From Acidobacteriota bacterium (GTDB lineage Bacteria; Acidobacteriota; Blastocatellia; RBC074), in NCBI GenBank assembly GCA_018268995.1, contig JAFDVL010000078.1, positions 1 through 64,000 of the forward strand: 64,000 bases of DNA, read 5' to 3'. The number at the start of each line of letters is the position of its first letter. The stretch's first letter is position 1. The notes under the pieces were generated by a model, which searched no databases, was not told the origin of the DNA, and saw only the letters and a program-made list of their open reading frames with translations. This document shows, in pieces, positions 27,957 to 35,939 of this stretch. The position numbers and the translations under genes were made by a program.

Positions 27957-29078
27957 TTAGTAAACGGGAATTCGCACGGCTTGCGTTCCCAGCGCCGAAA
28001 GTAAGGGGGCTGTCACCGACTTCATCCGACTATTAGGAACCACGATGATGTCATTGGCCAGGATCGGAATATCCTCGTTTTTCCCCTTCATCACCGCAGC
28101 GATGTCCACGTTGATTTCTTTCTTTTTCCCCGTGCCGGGATCATCACGGAAAATAATACCGCGCTTCATATCCGCTTTGAAGTTTGTGCCTTGCGCCAGC
28201 GAGATCGCATGCCGCAAGGTCGTTCCCTCTTTCAAGGCAAATGAACCCGGCGATTGAACTTCCCCCGCAACGAAGAAGACTTCGCTCTGTGGGATATTCA
28301 CGATGTCGCCCGGTTCCAGATACATATTTTGCTCAAACCGCCCCACCAGTAACCCGTTGATATTCACTTTCAAAAGCGTGTATTCATTTTGCGGGGTAGT
28401 CGTTTGGGCTTCCGCCGCAGGACTGCTTTCAGCCGTTTTGGCTGGTGTTTCATTCGCCGAACCATTTTCCAATGAAATTGTGGCCGTGGTTTGATTTTGT
28501 TTCGTGGGACGAAGGATGAAAGCTGTTGAGCTATGGTTATCCGTTGCCAACCCGCCCGCCAACGTGAGCAAAACCAAAAGCGAGGGTTTGCCTTCGACCT
28601 GATAGACCCCTGGACTGCGAACCGCGCCTTGAATAAAGAACGAACGGCTGTTGTATTGCCGGACCACCACCTTGACGATGGGGTCGTTCAAATACCGGCC
28701 ACGAAGTCCATCCGTAATCAATTTAGTTAACTCTTCCGGGGTTTTATTGACAGCGGTAAGCCGCCCTAAAAAAGGCATGAGAAAGCCGCCTGATTTGGCG
28801 ATTCGGTAGGAACCGGAAAGTTCGGCAGCATCCTCAATCTGAACCTCAATCACATCGTTCACTCCGATGCGATAGTCTTCGTCCAAAGTCACAAGAGTTG
28901 ACGTACCAGAAGCAGGTGCTTCTGCTTTTATCGTCCCTGTTGCCGAGGCAGACGAGCCTGTGGTTTGAGCGAGTCCTAAATCCGGCATAAGCCAGAGAAC
29001 TGACGCCAATCCAATGCTCACCAAACTCAACGGATGCCATCTTCTTGTCTGCGGTGATTGAATGAATCGGAGTTTCAT
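27957..29078 (-). CDS. Wza-like outer-membrane polysaccharide export protein (SLBB)
   Basis: Exported 373-residue protein with a signal peptide (a hydrophobic stretch ending LMPDLGLAQTTG). The poly_export domain YRIGVNDVIEVQIEDAAEL is followed by SLBB repeats (FFIQGAVRSPGVYQVEG and later FFVAGEVQSPGSFALKEG). This is the periplasmic ring and outer-membrane channel partner of the Wzc-like kinase encoded downstream. A low-complexity alanine/threonine segment (about residues 205-235) between the SLBB modules is unusual. There is no obvious lipobox cysteine, so the protein may not be a lipoprotein, unlike Wza of E. coli. Confidence 0.9.
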   Translation of the reverse strand: MKLRFIQSPQTRRWHPLSLVSIGLASVLWLMPDLGLAQTTGSSASATGTIKAEAPASGTSTLVTLDEDYRIGVNDVIEVQIEDAAELSGSYRIAKSGGFLMPFLGRLTAVNKTPEELTKLITDGLRGRYLNDPIVKVVVRQYNSRSFFIQGAVRSPGVYQVEGKPSLLVLLTLAGGLATDNHSSTAFILRPTKQNQTTATISLENGSANETPAKTAESSPAAEAQTTTPQNEYTLLKVNINGLLVGRFEQNMYLEPGDIVNIPQSEVFFVAGEVQSPGSFALKEGTTLRHAISLAQGTNFKADMKRGIIFRDDPGTGKKKEINVDIAAVMKGKNEDIPILANDIIVVPNSRMKSVTAPLLSALGTQAVRIPVY

Positions 29079-29084
29079 ACGAGC

Positions 29085-30506
29085 TTACCTAATTTGTGCC
29101 AATGGGGTTGACAGCGATTCTGGTAAAGGCTCAAGCGTCCTGATGTTCGAGACTGCGGGAGTCGCGTCACGGACACTTGCTTGCGAAACAATCGCTGAAA
29201 TAACAAGCAATAAAAGAGCATGTGAGGGTAGCTGTAAGTTGAAATCGAACAAACTATGTACGGCCATCCCAACAACGCTCGCGCCTCCGCCCAATGACAA
29301 TCCGGCCATCAATGGATCTGACAATCGCATACCGCGCCAAACCTGCTGCACAATAAGAGCCACAAACCAGAGCGCAAGAATCCCGCCCAACAAACCGACC
29401 TCCGCAACAATTTGCAAAAAATCATTATGGGCCTGCCCCACTAACAACGAGCCATCGCTTTGACTATAAACGGGGAAAGCCGTTTCAAATGCACCGAACC
29501 CTACTCCGGTGAAGGGATGCGCTTTAATCATTGAATAAGTATCGCGCCAAATCCAGCCCCGGCTCACGAAAAAGGTTTCTTCCTGCGGGGTATTGCTGAG
29601 GATTTGGCCTTTGGAAATCCGGCTCAGGACAGGTTCAAGCCCAATCCAATAAATGCTTGCGCCAATCGCCAATGCTGTAATCAATACCGCCGCCAGAGGC
29701 GAAGTCAGCTTAGTCAGTTGCGAGGAGTGAGTAGAACGAGAAGACCTTCTTTTCCTGCCTGAAGTCAATTGTTTCGCAGGCAGAAAAAACGCCATAACGC
29801 CTAAAAAGACTAATTCGACAAAGAGGCTGATAAAACCGCCGCGTGACAGCGAAGCCAACGCCGCACCGCCCATCATCGCCGCGCAAAAAAGATAAAAAAC
29901 TCTGGTTTCAATACGTCCCGCGCGCGTTACAACAAGCGCAATTGGAATCGGCAGCAATAATTCCAGATAACCAGCAAAATGATTGTGCGCAACAAAGGGG
30001 CCATATGGAGAAGTCACGAGATCAGTAGTTTGACGCCACCAATAAAACTTTCCGTTCCAGGCAAAATGCTGGATTAATCCAAACATCGCCATCACCAAAC
30101 CATATGCGGTTAGAAAAACTGTCAGCTTCATTAGCTGATGTCGTCGTGCCAGAAAATTGGTCGCCAACAACAATGCCAGGATCAAAATAAATAGAACGGT
30201 TGTAGTCTGCCGCGTCGCTTCAACATCCATTGAAAGACTGCGTACTTGTCCCGCACCGTTTGTAAAACTTAGTCCTTGTACCAGTCCAATCAATAGAAGC
30301 ACTACCAGCGGAAACAGGACGCGAGGAATACGGATTGTCATCTCTCGACGAACCACCGCCCGCAATCCCCAAAGAAATACCAGAAGAAGGATGAGCAACT
30401 CGAAGATCACTAATGACCAGGTCTCAACCGCTCCGTGTGCCAGGGCGGTAAAGATAATGGCAGCGAGCAACCCATAGAAAATGATTTGCTCCAATCGTCT
30501 GGTCAT
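29085..30506 (-). CDS. O-antigen ligase / Wzy-type membrane protein
   Basis: A polytopic membrane protein of 473 residues with 10-12 hydrophobic helices and a Wzy_C-type core. ASLSRGGFISLFVELVFLG and the large periplasmic loop with HPFTGVGFGAFETAF and VGQAHNDFLQIVAEVG are the conserved ligase/polymerase segments. Such proteins either polymerise repeat units or ligate the glycan to an acceptor; sequence alone does not decide. In an ABC-dependent cluster a ligase role is more likely. Its start overlaps the TPR gene stop in an ATGA arrangement, and both probably act in the same periplasmic process. Confidence 0.82.
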   Translation of the reverse strand: MTRRLEQIIFYGLLAAIIFTALAHGAVETWSLVIFELLILLLVFLWGLRAVVRREMTIRIPRVLFPLVVLLLIGLVQGLSFTNGAGQVRSLSMDVEATRQTTTVLFILILALLLATNFLARRHQLMKLTVFLTAYGLVMAMFGLIQHFAWNGKFYWWRQTTDLVTSPYGPFVAHNHFAGYLELLLPIPIALVVTRAGRIETRVFYLFCAAMMGGAALASLSRGGFISLFVELVFLGVMAFFLPAKQLTSGRKRRSSRSTHSSQLTKLTSPLAAVLITALAIGASIYWIGLEPVLSRISKGQILSNTPQEETFFVSRGWIWRDTYSMIKAHPFTGVGFGAFETAFPVYSQSDGSLLVGQAHNDFLQIVAEVGLLGGILALWFVALIVQQVWRGMRLSDPLMAGLSLGGGASVVGMAVHSLFDFNLQLPSHALLLLVISAIVSQASVRDATPAVSNIRTLEPLPESLSTPLAQIR

Positions 30507-31795
30507 CTGGTTTTCTCGCGCAAAGAAAAATCATCGAACCACACTTTTCCTTTGGTGGGTTCGTCGTAACTAAATTTTGGTGTGCGCTTAATTGTTACAA
30601 CTATGGCTTGAGTATTTGCTGGAGCAACAAAATCTACTGTGCCGGATTGCCAATCAGTTGAGCCAGCCGTTATCGGAGTCGAGGTCCCAAGAAGAGTCGA
30701 GGAAGCGAAATCAGCAACGACCACACGAATGCCTTCAGTCGTAATCAGCCTTTCTGTCTTGGCAAAATATTCCAACAGGTAATGAACATTCGGGTTCACG
30801 ACCACAGTTTGGCTAATTTCTCGATCCAGCACAGTGGTATCTTTGCCGGTGAAAATAATTCGCAGCGAATTATTTCCGGTATGCGCCAGAGTCGAATCTA
30901 TAGCCAGATTGGCAAATTTACTTTGGCTGATTTTCCAGTCAAACTGCGTCAGTTTTTGCGAGGCTTCCCTCTCAAAGCTGCCGTTGCTAAGCGCGTTAGA
31001 TGGATTTTCGTTTTCGGTAAGATAGCCCCACAAATCCCGCGCCAGCACAACCTGCTTCTGACTTAACAAAGCATCCACAAATTCCGCAGCAGCGGGAAGT
31101 TCAACCAGTTCCTGCCGCGCAATCCGCTTCACAAGTCCCGTAGCCTCAGTCGGGCGAGATTGCCTAAGTAGGTATTGCGCCAGTGCAAGCACATCTTTCG
31201 GCCTATTGCCAACAACAGCAATGAGCTTATCCAGATTCCCTTCCGAAATCGTCCAAACGGTATCCATCGCTCCGGGCAAAAAACGAGACGAGGGATCAAG
31301 TGCAATGGCTGCCTGAAATTCTTTGAATGCCTCTTCCACCTTGTCCTGGCGAATCAGTAAATTTGCCAAAAGCCAATGCACTTGCGGGTAATTAGGTGCC
31401 AGCTTAACCGCTGTCCGCATAGAAATCTCTGATGCATCAAGATCACTTTGCAGATTTCTTACCGAAGCCAGTAGAAAGTGATTGTCGCTGCGCCAAGGAG
31501 AAAGTCGGACAGCGCTCAGCGCAGCCGCCTCTGCCTGTTTCAAGGCATCTTCTTCGCCCATTGATTCGGCCAATTCAACAGCAGCCAGCCGTGCTTGTAG
31601 TTGAGCGGAGTGGGGGAAATAAGCGGCGGCTGTGGCTAAGGTAGCGCGCGTAGTAACGACATCCGCATCAGCCAGAGTGCGAACAACGAAGTGCGATATT
31701 GTGATCAAGGCCAGGGACAAACACGCCACGCACAACCCCACTAAGGCAATGATTTGTTTTAGTCGAGTGCTGAATCGTAAGGCGAAAACCAACAT
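30503..31795 (-). CDS. Membrane-anchored TPR protein with C-terminal jelly-roll-like domain
   Basis: A 430-residue exported protein. A membrane helix at about residues 14-36 (QIIALVGLCVACLSLALITI) is followed by TPR-like helical pairs (LAAVELAESMGEEDALKQAE; YPQVHWLLANLLIRQDKVEEA). The C-terminal part (from about residue 270) starts LSNGSFEREA and ends GKVWFDDFSLREKTR, which matches the carbohydrate-binding, CBM4/9-like jelly-roll pattern. It probably binds glycan or scaffolds the export complex next to the ligase-type protein with which its gene overlaps. This role is inferred from context. Confidence 0.72.
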   Translation of the reverse strand: MLVFALRFSTRLKQIIALVGLCVACLSLALITISHFVVRTLADADVVTTRATLATAAAYFPHSAQLQARLAAVELAESMGEEDALKQAEAAALSAVRLSPWRSDNHFLLASVRNLQSDLDASEISMRTAVKLAPNYPQVHWLLANLLIRQDKVEEAFKEFQAAIALDPSSRFLPGAMDTVWTISEGNLDKLIAVVGNRPKDVLALAQYLLRQSRPTEATGLVKRIARQELVELPAAAEFVDALLSQKQVVLARDLWGYLTENENPSNALSNGSFEREASQKLTQFDWKISQSKFANLAIDSTLAHTGNNSLRIIFTGKDTTVLDREISQTVVVNPNVHYLLEYFAKTERLITTEGIRVVVADFASSTLLGTSTPITAGSTDWQSGTVDFVAPANTQAIVVTIKRTPKFSYDEPTKGKVWFDDFSLREKTR

Positions 31796-31831
31796 CGGCC
31801 TTGTTTATCGGGATACAGCTGAGCGCTCAAC

Positions 31832-32806
31832 TCACTGGCAAGCGCCACAACTATCCTGTGAATGTCCTGCCCGCGGAGTACCGTTCAAATTCAAGTGCGC
31901 CGTTAAAGCGGCACAAGCAACAGCTTGTGTTTCCTTATTTCCGTTTCCGCCAACGTGGCAGATCGTACTTGCCTGTGCGGGTGCCAGCGCCTTGCCGTCT
32001 TTATCAAAGGAACATCCACACACTTGAAAGGCTGGGGGAGGTTTCACGGGTGTGGTGGGATTATTCGTGGCATTTGTGGTTGGGGGAATGACTGATTGAT
32101 TCGTTGCCTGGCTAGTTGTGGCAGATGTTATGGCAGTCCCACGAACTGCGCTGATGCTATCACGGGTCAAGGGGATTAAGGTTGCGGCAGTAACCGCTCC
32201 CGCAATAGCTAACGGCTTACCCAAGCCACTAGCCTTCAAACCTTCGCAATGCCCGACTTTTTCGGGGCCGTTCAAATCAAAGGAAAGAGCCTGCCCCTGA
32301 GCTAATTGTGTGATCTTCTGCCCAACTGTTAACGTGGCCTTCCCGCGATTGACCATCACGCAGGTACATTCGGATTTGACTTCAATACTGAACAAACCTA
32401 ACTGTGCCCCATCAGACTCGACCAAAACATGTGGTGTAGAAACTTTCGTTCTCACTCCCTGGTTGGCGCTAACCGCCATTAACCCGGATTTTTGCGTACC
32501 GCCGATCAGACCATTAGAAAATTGAAGCGACATCTCGACTTCTGGCTCTAATTTAATGCGCCCAAGTTTCCCTAGATTTACAGTGGCTGAACTATTTCGT
32601 GCCGTCTTGATCTGGCTATTATTGAAGACCGCAACCCCCGAAGTAGCGGGTGTATTATTTAAGGTGACAGCACCTGCGATCCATAAATCACCTGTTAATC
32701 TTTGTGAAGATTGCGGGATAATTGTGCTATTCATCCCAATGGCTAAACCAGCGATGAGTAGAAAGCTTCTCCCTCTTTTGTAACTCGAAGATATATTTAA
32801 TTTCAT
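31832..32806 (-). CDS. FecR-like exported protein at the head of the polysaccharide operon
   Basis: A 324-residue protein with an N-terminal signal or anchor (SFLLIAGLAIGMNSTII). The centre is beta-rich (RITGDLWIAGAV-like start, SSATVNLGKLGRIKLEPEVEM, VESDGAQLGLFSIEV, MVNRGKATLTVGQ), resembling FecR/LysM-like periplasmic sensor domains. A proline/threonine stretch and a C-terminal cysteine-rich segment (VCGCSFDKDG, CGACQ) follow. I set the start at the ATG at 32806 because GGGGGA lies six bases upstream; the longer frame from 32845 has no such site. As the first gene of the minus-strand cluster it may sense envelope state. No sigma factor is adjacent on the same strand. Confidence 0.6.
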   Translation of the reverse strand: MKLNISSSYKRGRSFLLIAGLAIGMNSTIIPQSSQRLTGDLWIAGAVTLNNTPATSGVAVFNNSQIKTARNSSATVNLGKLGRIKLEPEVEMSLQFSNGLIGGTQKSGLMAVSANQGVRTKVSTPHVLVESDGAQLGLFSIEVKSECTCVMVNRGKATLTVGQKITQLAQGQALSFDLNGPEKVGHCEGLKASGLGKPLAIAGAVTAATLIPLTRDSISAVRGTAITSATTSQATNQSVIPPTTNATNNPTTPVKPPPAFQVCGCSFDKDGKALAPAQASTICHVGGNGNKETQAVACAALTAHLNLNGTPRAGHSQDSCGACQ

Positions 32807-32845
32807 TTTTCCCCCTATCTGAGAAAGAACCAAGACCCTGAACAA

Positions 32846-33556
32846 AACCTACTGGATAGACTTCCGCCGAAGCAAGGCTCGTAATCAATGCTATTTGCCA
32901 CAGCCCACAGACACCCCTCCTGACACAACATGCCTTGATAAGGAAACCTCATGTCGAGGCAGCCATATTTTTACTTCTTCTGGTAGAGCTTGATTTAAGG
33001 ACTTATGCTGACGGGTGGATTAATTTAGTAACATCTTCGCTGCCGGGCTGAAGATTTGCCACCAAGGATATGCGCCCACCTAACGTTACCTGGATCCGTA
33101 ACAATGATCCATATCCTTATATCCTTATCCCTTGGAAAGTCTGCGTGAAACGGCGCAATACGAAAGCTTAATGATATGTTAGCTTAAAACTACTTTGTAT
33201 ATTAAAAAGCTGAGAGGGCAACTACCCCAATATATTCTTTATTCGGTCTCTTACGATTAGCACTTCCACAAATAAAAAACCGGAGAAGTATTTTGGCCGT
33301 CTTCGAGACTACCTATTTGGCTAAAAACTATTAACGATACCCAATGAACTTTTACTACCAAGGCATTTATGCGTCAAGTAAAATTCTCTAAAGTTCCAAC
33401 CGCAGCCACATATTTTTTTTGCAATGCCTCACCAAACAATAGAGGCTACCTACAGCTCAAAACTCTCCCTATTTTCACCTGAACCTCGCTGATCCTCTCA
33501 AATTAAATAAAGGATATGCATCGCTAATCAGGCGATTGATGATTTGCGGAGGAAAT
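32846..33556. other. AT-rich non-coding region, probable promoter zone of the polysaccharide operon
   Basis: About 700 bases without a convincing gene. The short sequence ATATCCTT occurs in near-tandem copies around 33107-33128. Promoters for the minus-strand polysaccharide operon and for the small plus-strand ORF at 33557 must lie here, but I could not pick an unambiguous -35/-10 pair by eye. Confidence 0.4.
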
Positions 33557-33703
33557 ATGGCTTACGTTGGAAGTCCACGCTGTTGTTTTACGAGAACGGG
33601 CTTCCAATCACAACACTGTGACTTGAATCATCCCTTGTCGTACTCTTGGAAGCATCCTTTGTCGCAAACCGCCCTAAGCTACACGGAGAACGACAACAAA
33701 TAA
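33557..33703 (+). CDS. Possible small protein of 48 residues
   Basis: Open frame of 48 codons starting MAYVGSPRCCFTRTG, with a strong GGAGG ribosome-binding site five bases before the ATG. The frame passes through the first two copies of a direct DNA repeat, giving LNHPLSYSWKHPLSQTAL. The same peptide pattern (W-K/N-H-P/R-x-S) recurs in frame in two later blocks that are broken by stop codons (near 33738-33832 and 33859-33930). It may therefore be the intact head of a decayed repeat-protein gene, or a true small peptide. No family is recognised. Confidence 0.35.
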   Translation: MAYVGSPRCCFTRTGFQSQHCDLNHPLSYSWKHPLSQTALSYTENDNK

Positions 33704-33900
33704 AGGATTTACAGAACTGCTGCTTGCCACCAGTTTTTTGTCTGGAACCATCCTTCGTCGCAAAGTACAAATTGGAAGCATCGGGCGTCGCGGAGTACAA
33801 AGATCGCTAAACTGCTGTATAAACAAATCTAACGGCGATTTCTTCATATTTTGCTCGTACTCCAATTGGAAGCATCAGGTGTCGCGGCGTACAGCGACAG
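33621..33900. repeat. Cluster of five degenerate direct repeats
   Basis: Five imperfect copies of a unit of about 27 bases with consensus TTGGAAGCATCcttcGTCGC, followed by AAAGTACA in several copies. They begin near 33624, 33645, 33742, 33771 and 33863. Copies 1-2 and 3-4 are close pairs about 21-29 bases apart, and about 65-75 bases separate the pairs. Spacing and sequence are too irregular for CRISPR. All copies are in the same orientation. Confidence 0.6.
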
Positions 33901-34093
33901 ACCCAAATGCAAGTAGAGAGTATTATTAACTGATTGCATCTTTTACACTAGGTTAATTGCGCGCTCTAGCCGAAAAAGGCGGGCGGAATTCGCCTTGGCT
34001 GCGAAAACGAGGTGATCAAAAGATATAGCTGAGGTCATACCGCGAACGGGCACAAGTTGCACTTTTTTCTTCCCCCCACGCCACACGAAGTTG

Positions 34094-34150
34094 CACGAAG
34101 TCACACCAAGAAAACAGCGCCTCATCGTGTTTTCTTGGTGTGACTTCGTG
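34094..34150. repeat. Perfect 23 bp inverted repeat (long hairpin)
   Basis: Arms at 34094-34116 and 34128-34150 are exact reverse complements, with an 11-base loop. The arms contain CACGAAG and CACCAAG motifs, and a partial direct copy (CACACGAAG) lies just upstream at 34083. A hairpin this stable about 120 bases before the sigma-like gene could terminate, protect or attenuate transcription. No T-run follows it. CACGAAG-type sequences are common dispersed repeats in large environmental genomes. Confidence 0.75.
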
Positions 34151-34271
34151 GAAGAAAAGCGCAGTTTGTGGTCGTTTGCAGTATAGCTCCATATCACCCC
34201 CTAATGTCGTTGCATAAATAAGTGCATTTCGGGTAAAACGCTTCTGTCAAATTTGAGAAACGGAATCTCGC

Positions 34272-34895
34272 ATGTCGTTCGGATTACACGAACAACAGGG
34301 ACTGACGTCACAGGCATTCAACAGCTTTCTCAACCGCTTGGGCCCCGACCCGGTGGCAGGGGCGGAAGCCTATGAGGAACTTCGTTTTGCCCTCCTCAAA
34401 TTTTTTGAGTGGCACGATTCCTGGTTTCCCGAAGAAGATGCGGACGAAACCATCAATCGTGTGATTCGCAAAAATGCGGAAGAGGAAGACGCGATCCAAA
34501 ATATGACGGCCTACGCGTTGGGCGTGGCGCGCATGGTACATCTGGAAATGCAGCGTTCGCCAGATCGGCGGCGGGTAGAATTGGAATCGTTGCCGCCGTT
34601 GGTTAGTCCCGCCGAAGAAGTATTGGCGGAAGATTCCGAAGACTTGCCGGAATGTTTTCAGCATTGCCTGCAATCGCTCCCCCCTGAAAACCAAACACTG
34701 CTCCGACGGTACTATGAACACAACCAGCACGCCCGCATTGTGCAACGCCAGCGCCTGGCGCAAGAACTGGGAATAACGGACGGCACTCTGCGCCAACGCA
34801 CCAAGCGATTGCGCGAACGGCTCGAACAATGTGTCAATCGCTGTCGGAAACGTAAAGAAACCGCCCGACAAAAAGCGCGCCGACAAAAAAAATGA
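34272..34895 (+). CDS. Sigma-70-like (ECF-type) transcription factor
   Basis: A 207-residue DNA-binding protein. A region-2-like helix set (EELRFALLKFFEWHDSW, DADETINRVIRK) and a region-4-like C-terminal half (CLQSLPPENQTLLRRYYEH, RQRLAQELGITDGTLRQRTKRLRERL) give the ECF sigma layout. The end is very basic (RKRKETARQKARRQKK), as in the sigma-like proteins that accompany CHAT-TPR genes in acidobacteria. A transmembrane anti-sigma-like protein is encoded 111 bases downstream, and a CHAT protein converges on it. It probably controls these genes; target promoters are unknown. Confidence 0.75.
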   Translation: MSFGLHEQQGLTSQAFNSFLNRLGPDPVAGAEAYEELRFALLKFFEWHDSWFPEEDADETINRVIRKNAEEEDAIQNMTAYALGVARMVHLEMQRSPDRRRVELESLPPLVSPAEEVLAEDSEDLPECFQHCLQSLPPENQTLLRRYYEHNQHARIVQRQRLAQELGITDGTLRQRTKRLRERLEQCVNRCRKRKETARQKARRQKK

Positions 34896-35006
34896 AGGTC
34901 ACAAAACGACAAATTCTACACATATACATGAACAACGTTGGGTCAGCACGGACACCGTACGACCAATTGTTCCCGTGGATGAGATTCCCACAAATCAGAG
35001 GGCAGT

Positions 35007-35933
35007 ATGGATTCTCTGTCATCGTTTGAGACGCTGAGCAGGCAGTATTTGCTCGGGGAACTGACCGAGGCAGAGCTGGCTGCGATGCAACAAGACATCT
35101 TTTCCGATCAGGAAAAATTTTATCAACTCTGCGAAATCGAAGATCGCCTGCTTGATGACTATGCGCGCGGCGCTTTGACGGCAGAGCAACAACGCCGGTT
35201 TGAGCAACGCTATGTATCGAATCCGGCGCGTCGGCGTCGGGTCGAATTTGCGCAAGCAATGGCGCGCGAATTCCAACGCGAGACCAAAGAGAGTCCCGCT
35301 TCCTCTGTTGTCTTCCGTCGCTGGCAATCTGTGTGGCAAGGAGTGCGGGCGAGTGTACACACACCAAGGCTTGCTGTCAGCGCGGCTATTATTGTCGTGA
35401 TCCTGTTGTTGATTAGCACCGCGTGGTTGTGGATGGAGCGTGAAGGGCTGCATCAAAAAGTCGCCCAACTGGAGGGCCAGCCATCTCCTTCGGCGGCGGC
35501 CCTAGCGGTGCCTACCAGCCCGACGCCCACCATCAGTGCAACTCCCACGCCAACTGCGCTGCCCTCTCCCTCGGTGCGTGACATGCGCGTTGTGAACTTA
35601 ACGGTACTGGCCCTGGCGCTGCGTTCTGAAAAACCGGGGACGGAAACGAAACTGGTGCTACCACGCGAGGCGGAGCAGGTTCGGTTGCACATCCAATTGC
35701 CAGCGCAACCATATAAACAATACGCCGTGCGCTTGCAGGATGCGCAGGCACAGGAAGTGTTTTCGCAGGGCAAGGTAAAAGCGCGATCAGAGAAAGGGAC
35801 ACGCATCATTGTGGTGACGATCCCGGTGCAACGATTGCAGCCGGGCACGCTTGTCTTAACGATTGAAGGGCTGGCCGATAATGGCGAACGCGAACCTGTG
35901 AGCAAGCAGGAAATTCAGGTTACGCGCAAATGA
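35007..35933 (+). CDS. Single-pass membrane anti-sigma-like protein
   Basis: A 308-residue protein. The cytoplasmic N-terminus (LSRQYLLGELTEAELAAMQQ, CEIEDRLLDDYARGALTAE) is helical and resembles zinc-free anti-sigma domains in CHAT clusters. One membrane helix lies at about residues 119-142 (LAVSAAIIVVILLLISTAWLWM). A proline/threonine linker (TPTISATPTPTALPSPS) precedes an exported beta-rich domain. It follows the sigma-like gene on the same strand, so it probably holds that factor and senses an envelope signal. Its stop lies six bases from the stop of the opposite-strand CHAT gene. Confidence 0.62.
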   Translation: MDSLSSFETLSRQYLLGELTEAELAAMQQDIFSDQEKFYQLCEIEDRLLDDYARGALTAEQQRRFEQRYVSNPARRRRVEFAQAMAREFQRETKESPASSVVFRRWQSVWQGVRASVHTPRLAVSAAIIVVILLLISTAWLWMEREGLHQKVAQLEGQPSPSAAALAVPTSPTPTISATPTPTALPSPSVRDMRVVNLTVLALALRSEKPGTETKLVLPREAEQVRLHIQLPAQPYKQYAVRLQDAQAQEVFSQGKVKARSEKGTRIIVVTIPVQRLQPGTLVLTIEGLADNGEREPVSKQEIQVTRK

Positions 35934-35939
35934 AGCCGC

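Noticed and set aside
33621..33900. Repeat cluster considered as a CRISPR array
   Set aside because: Copies are imperfect, irregularly spaced (about 21-100 bases) and there are no cas genes in the window.
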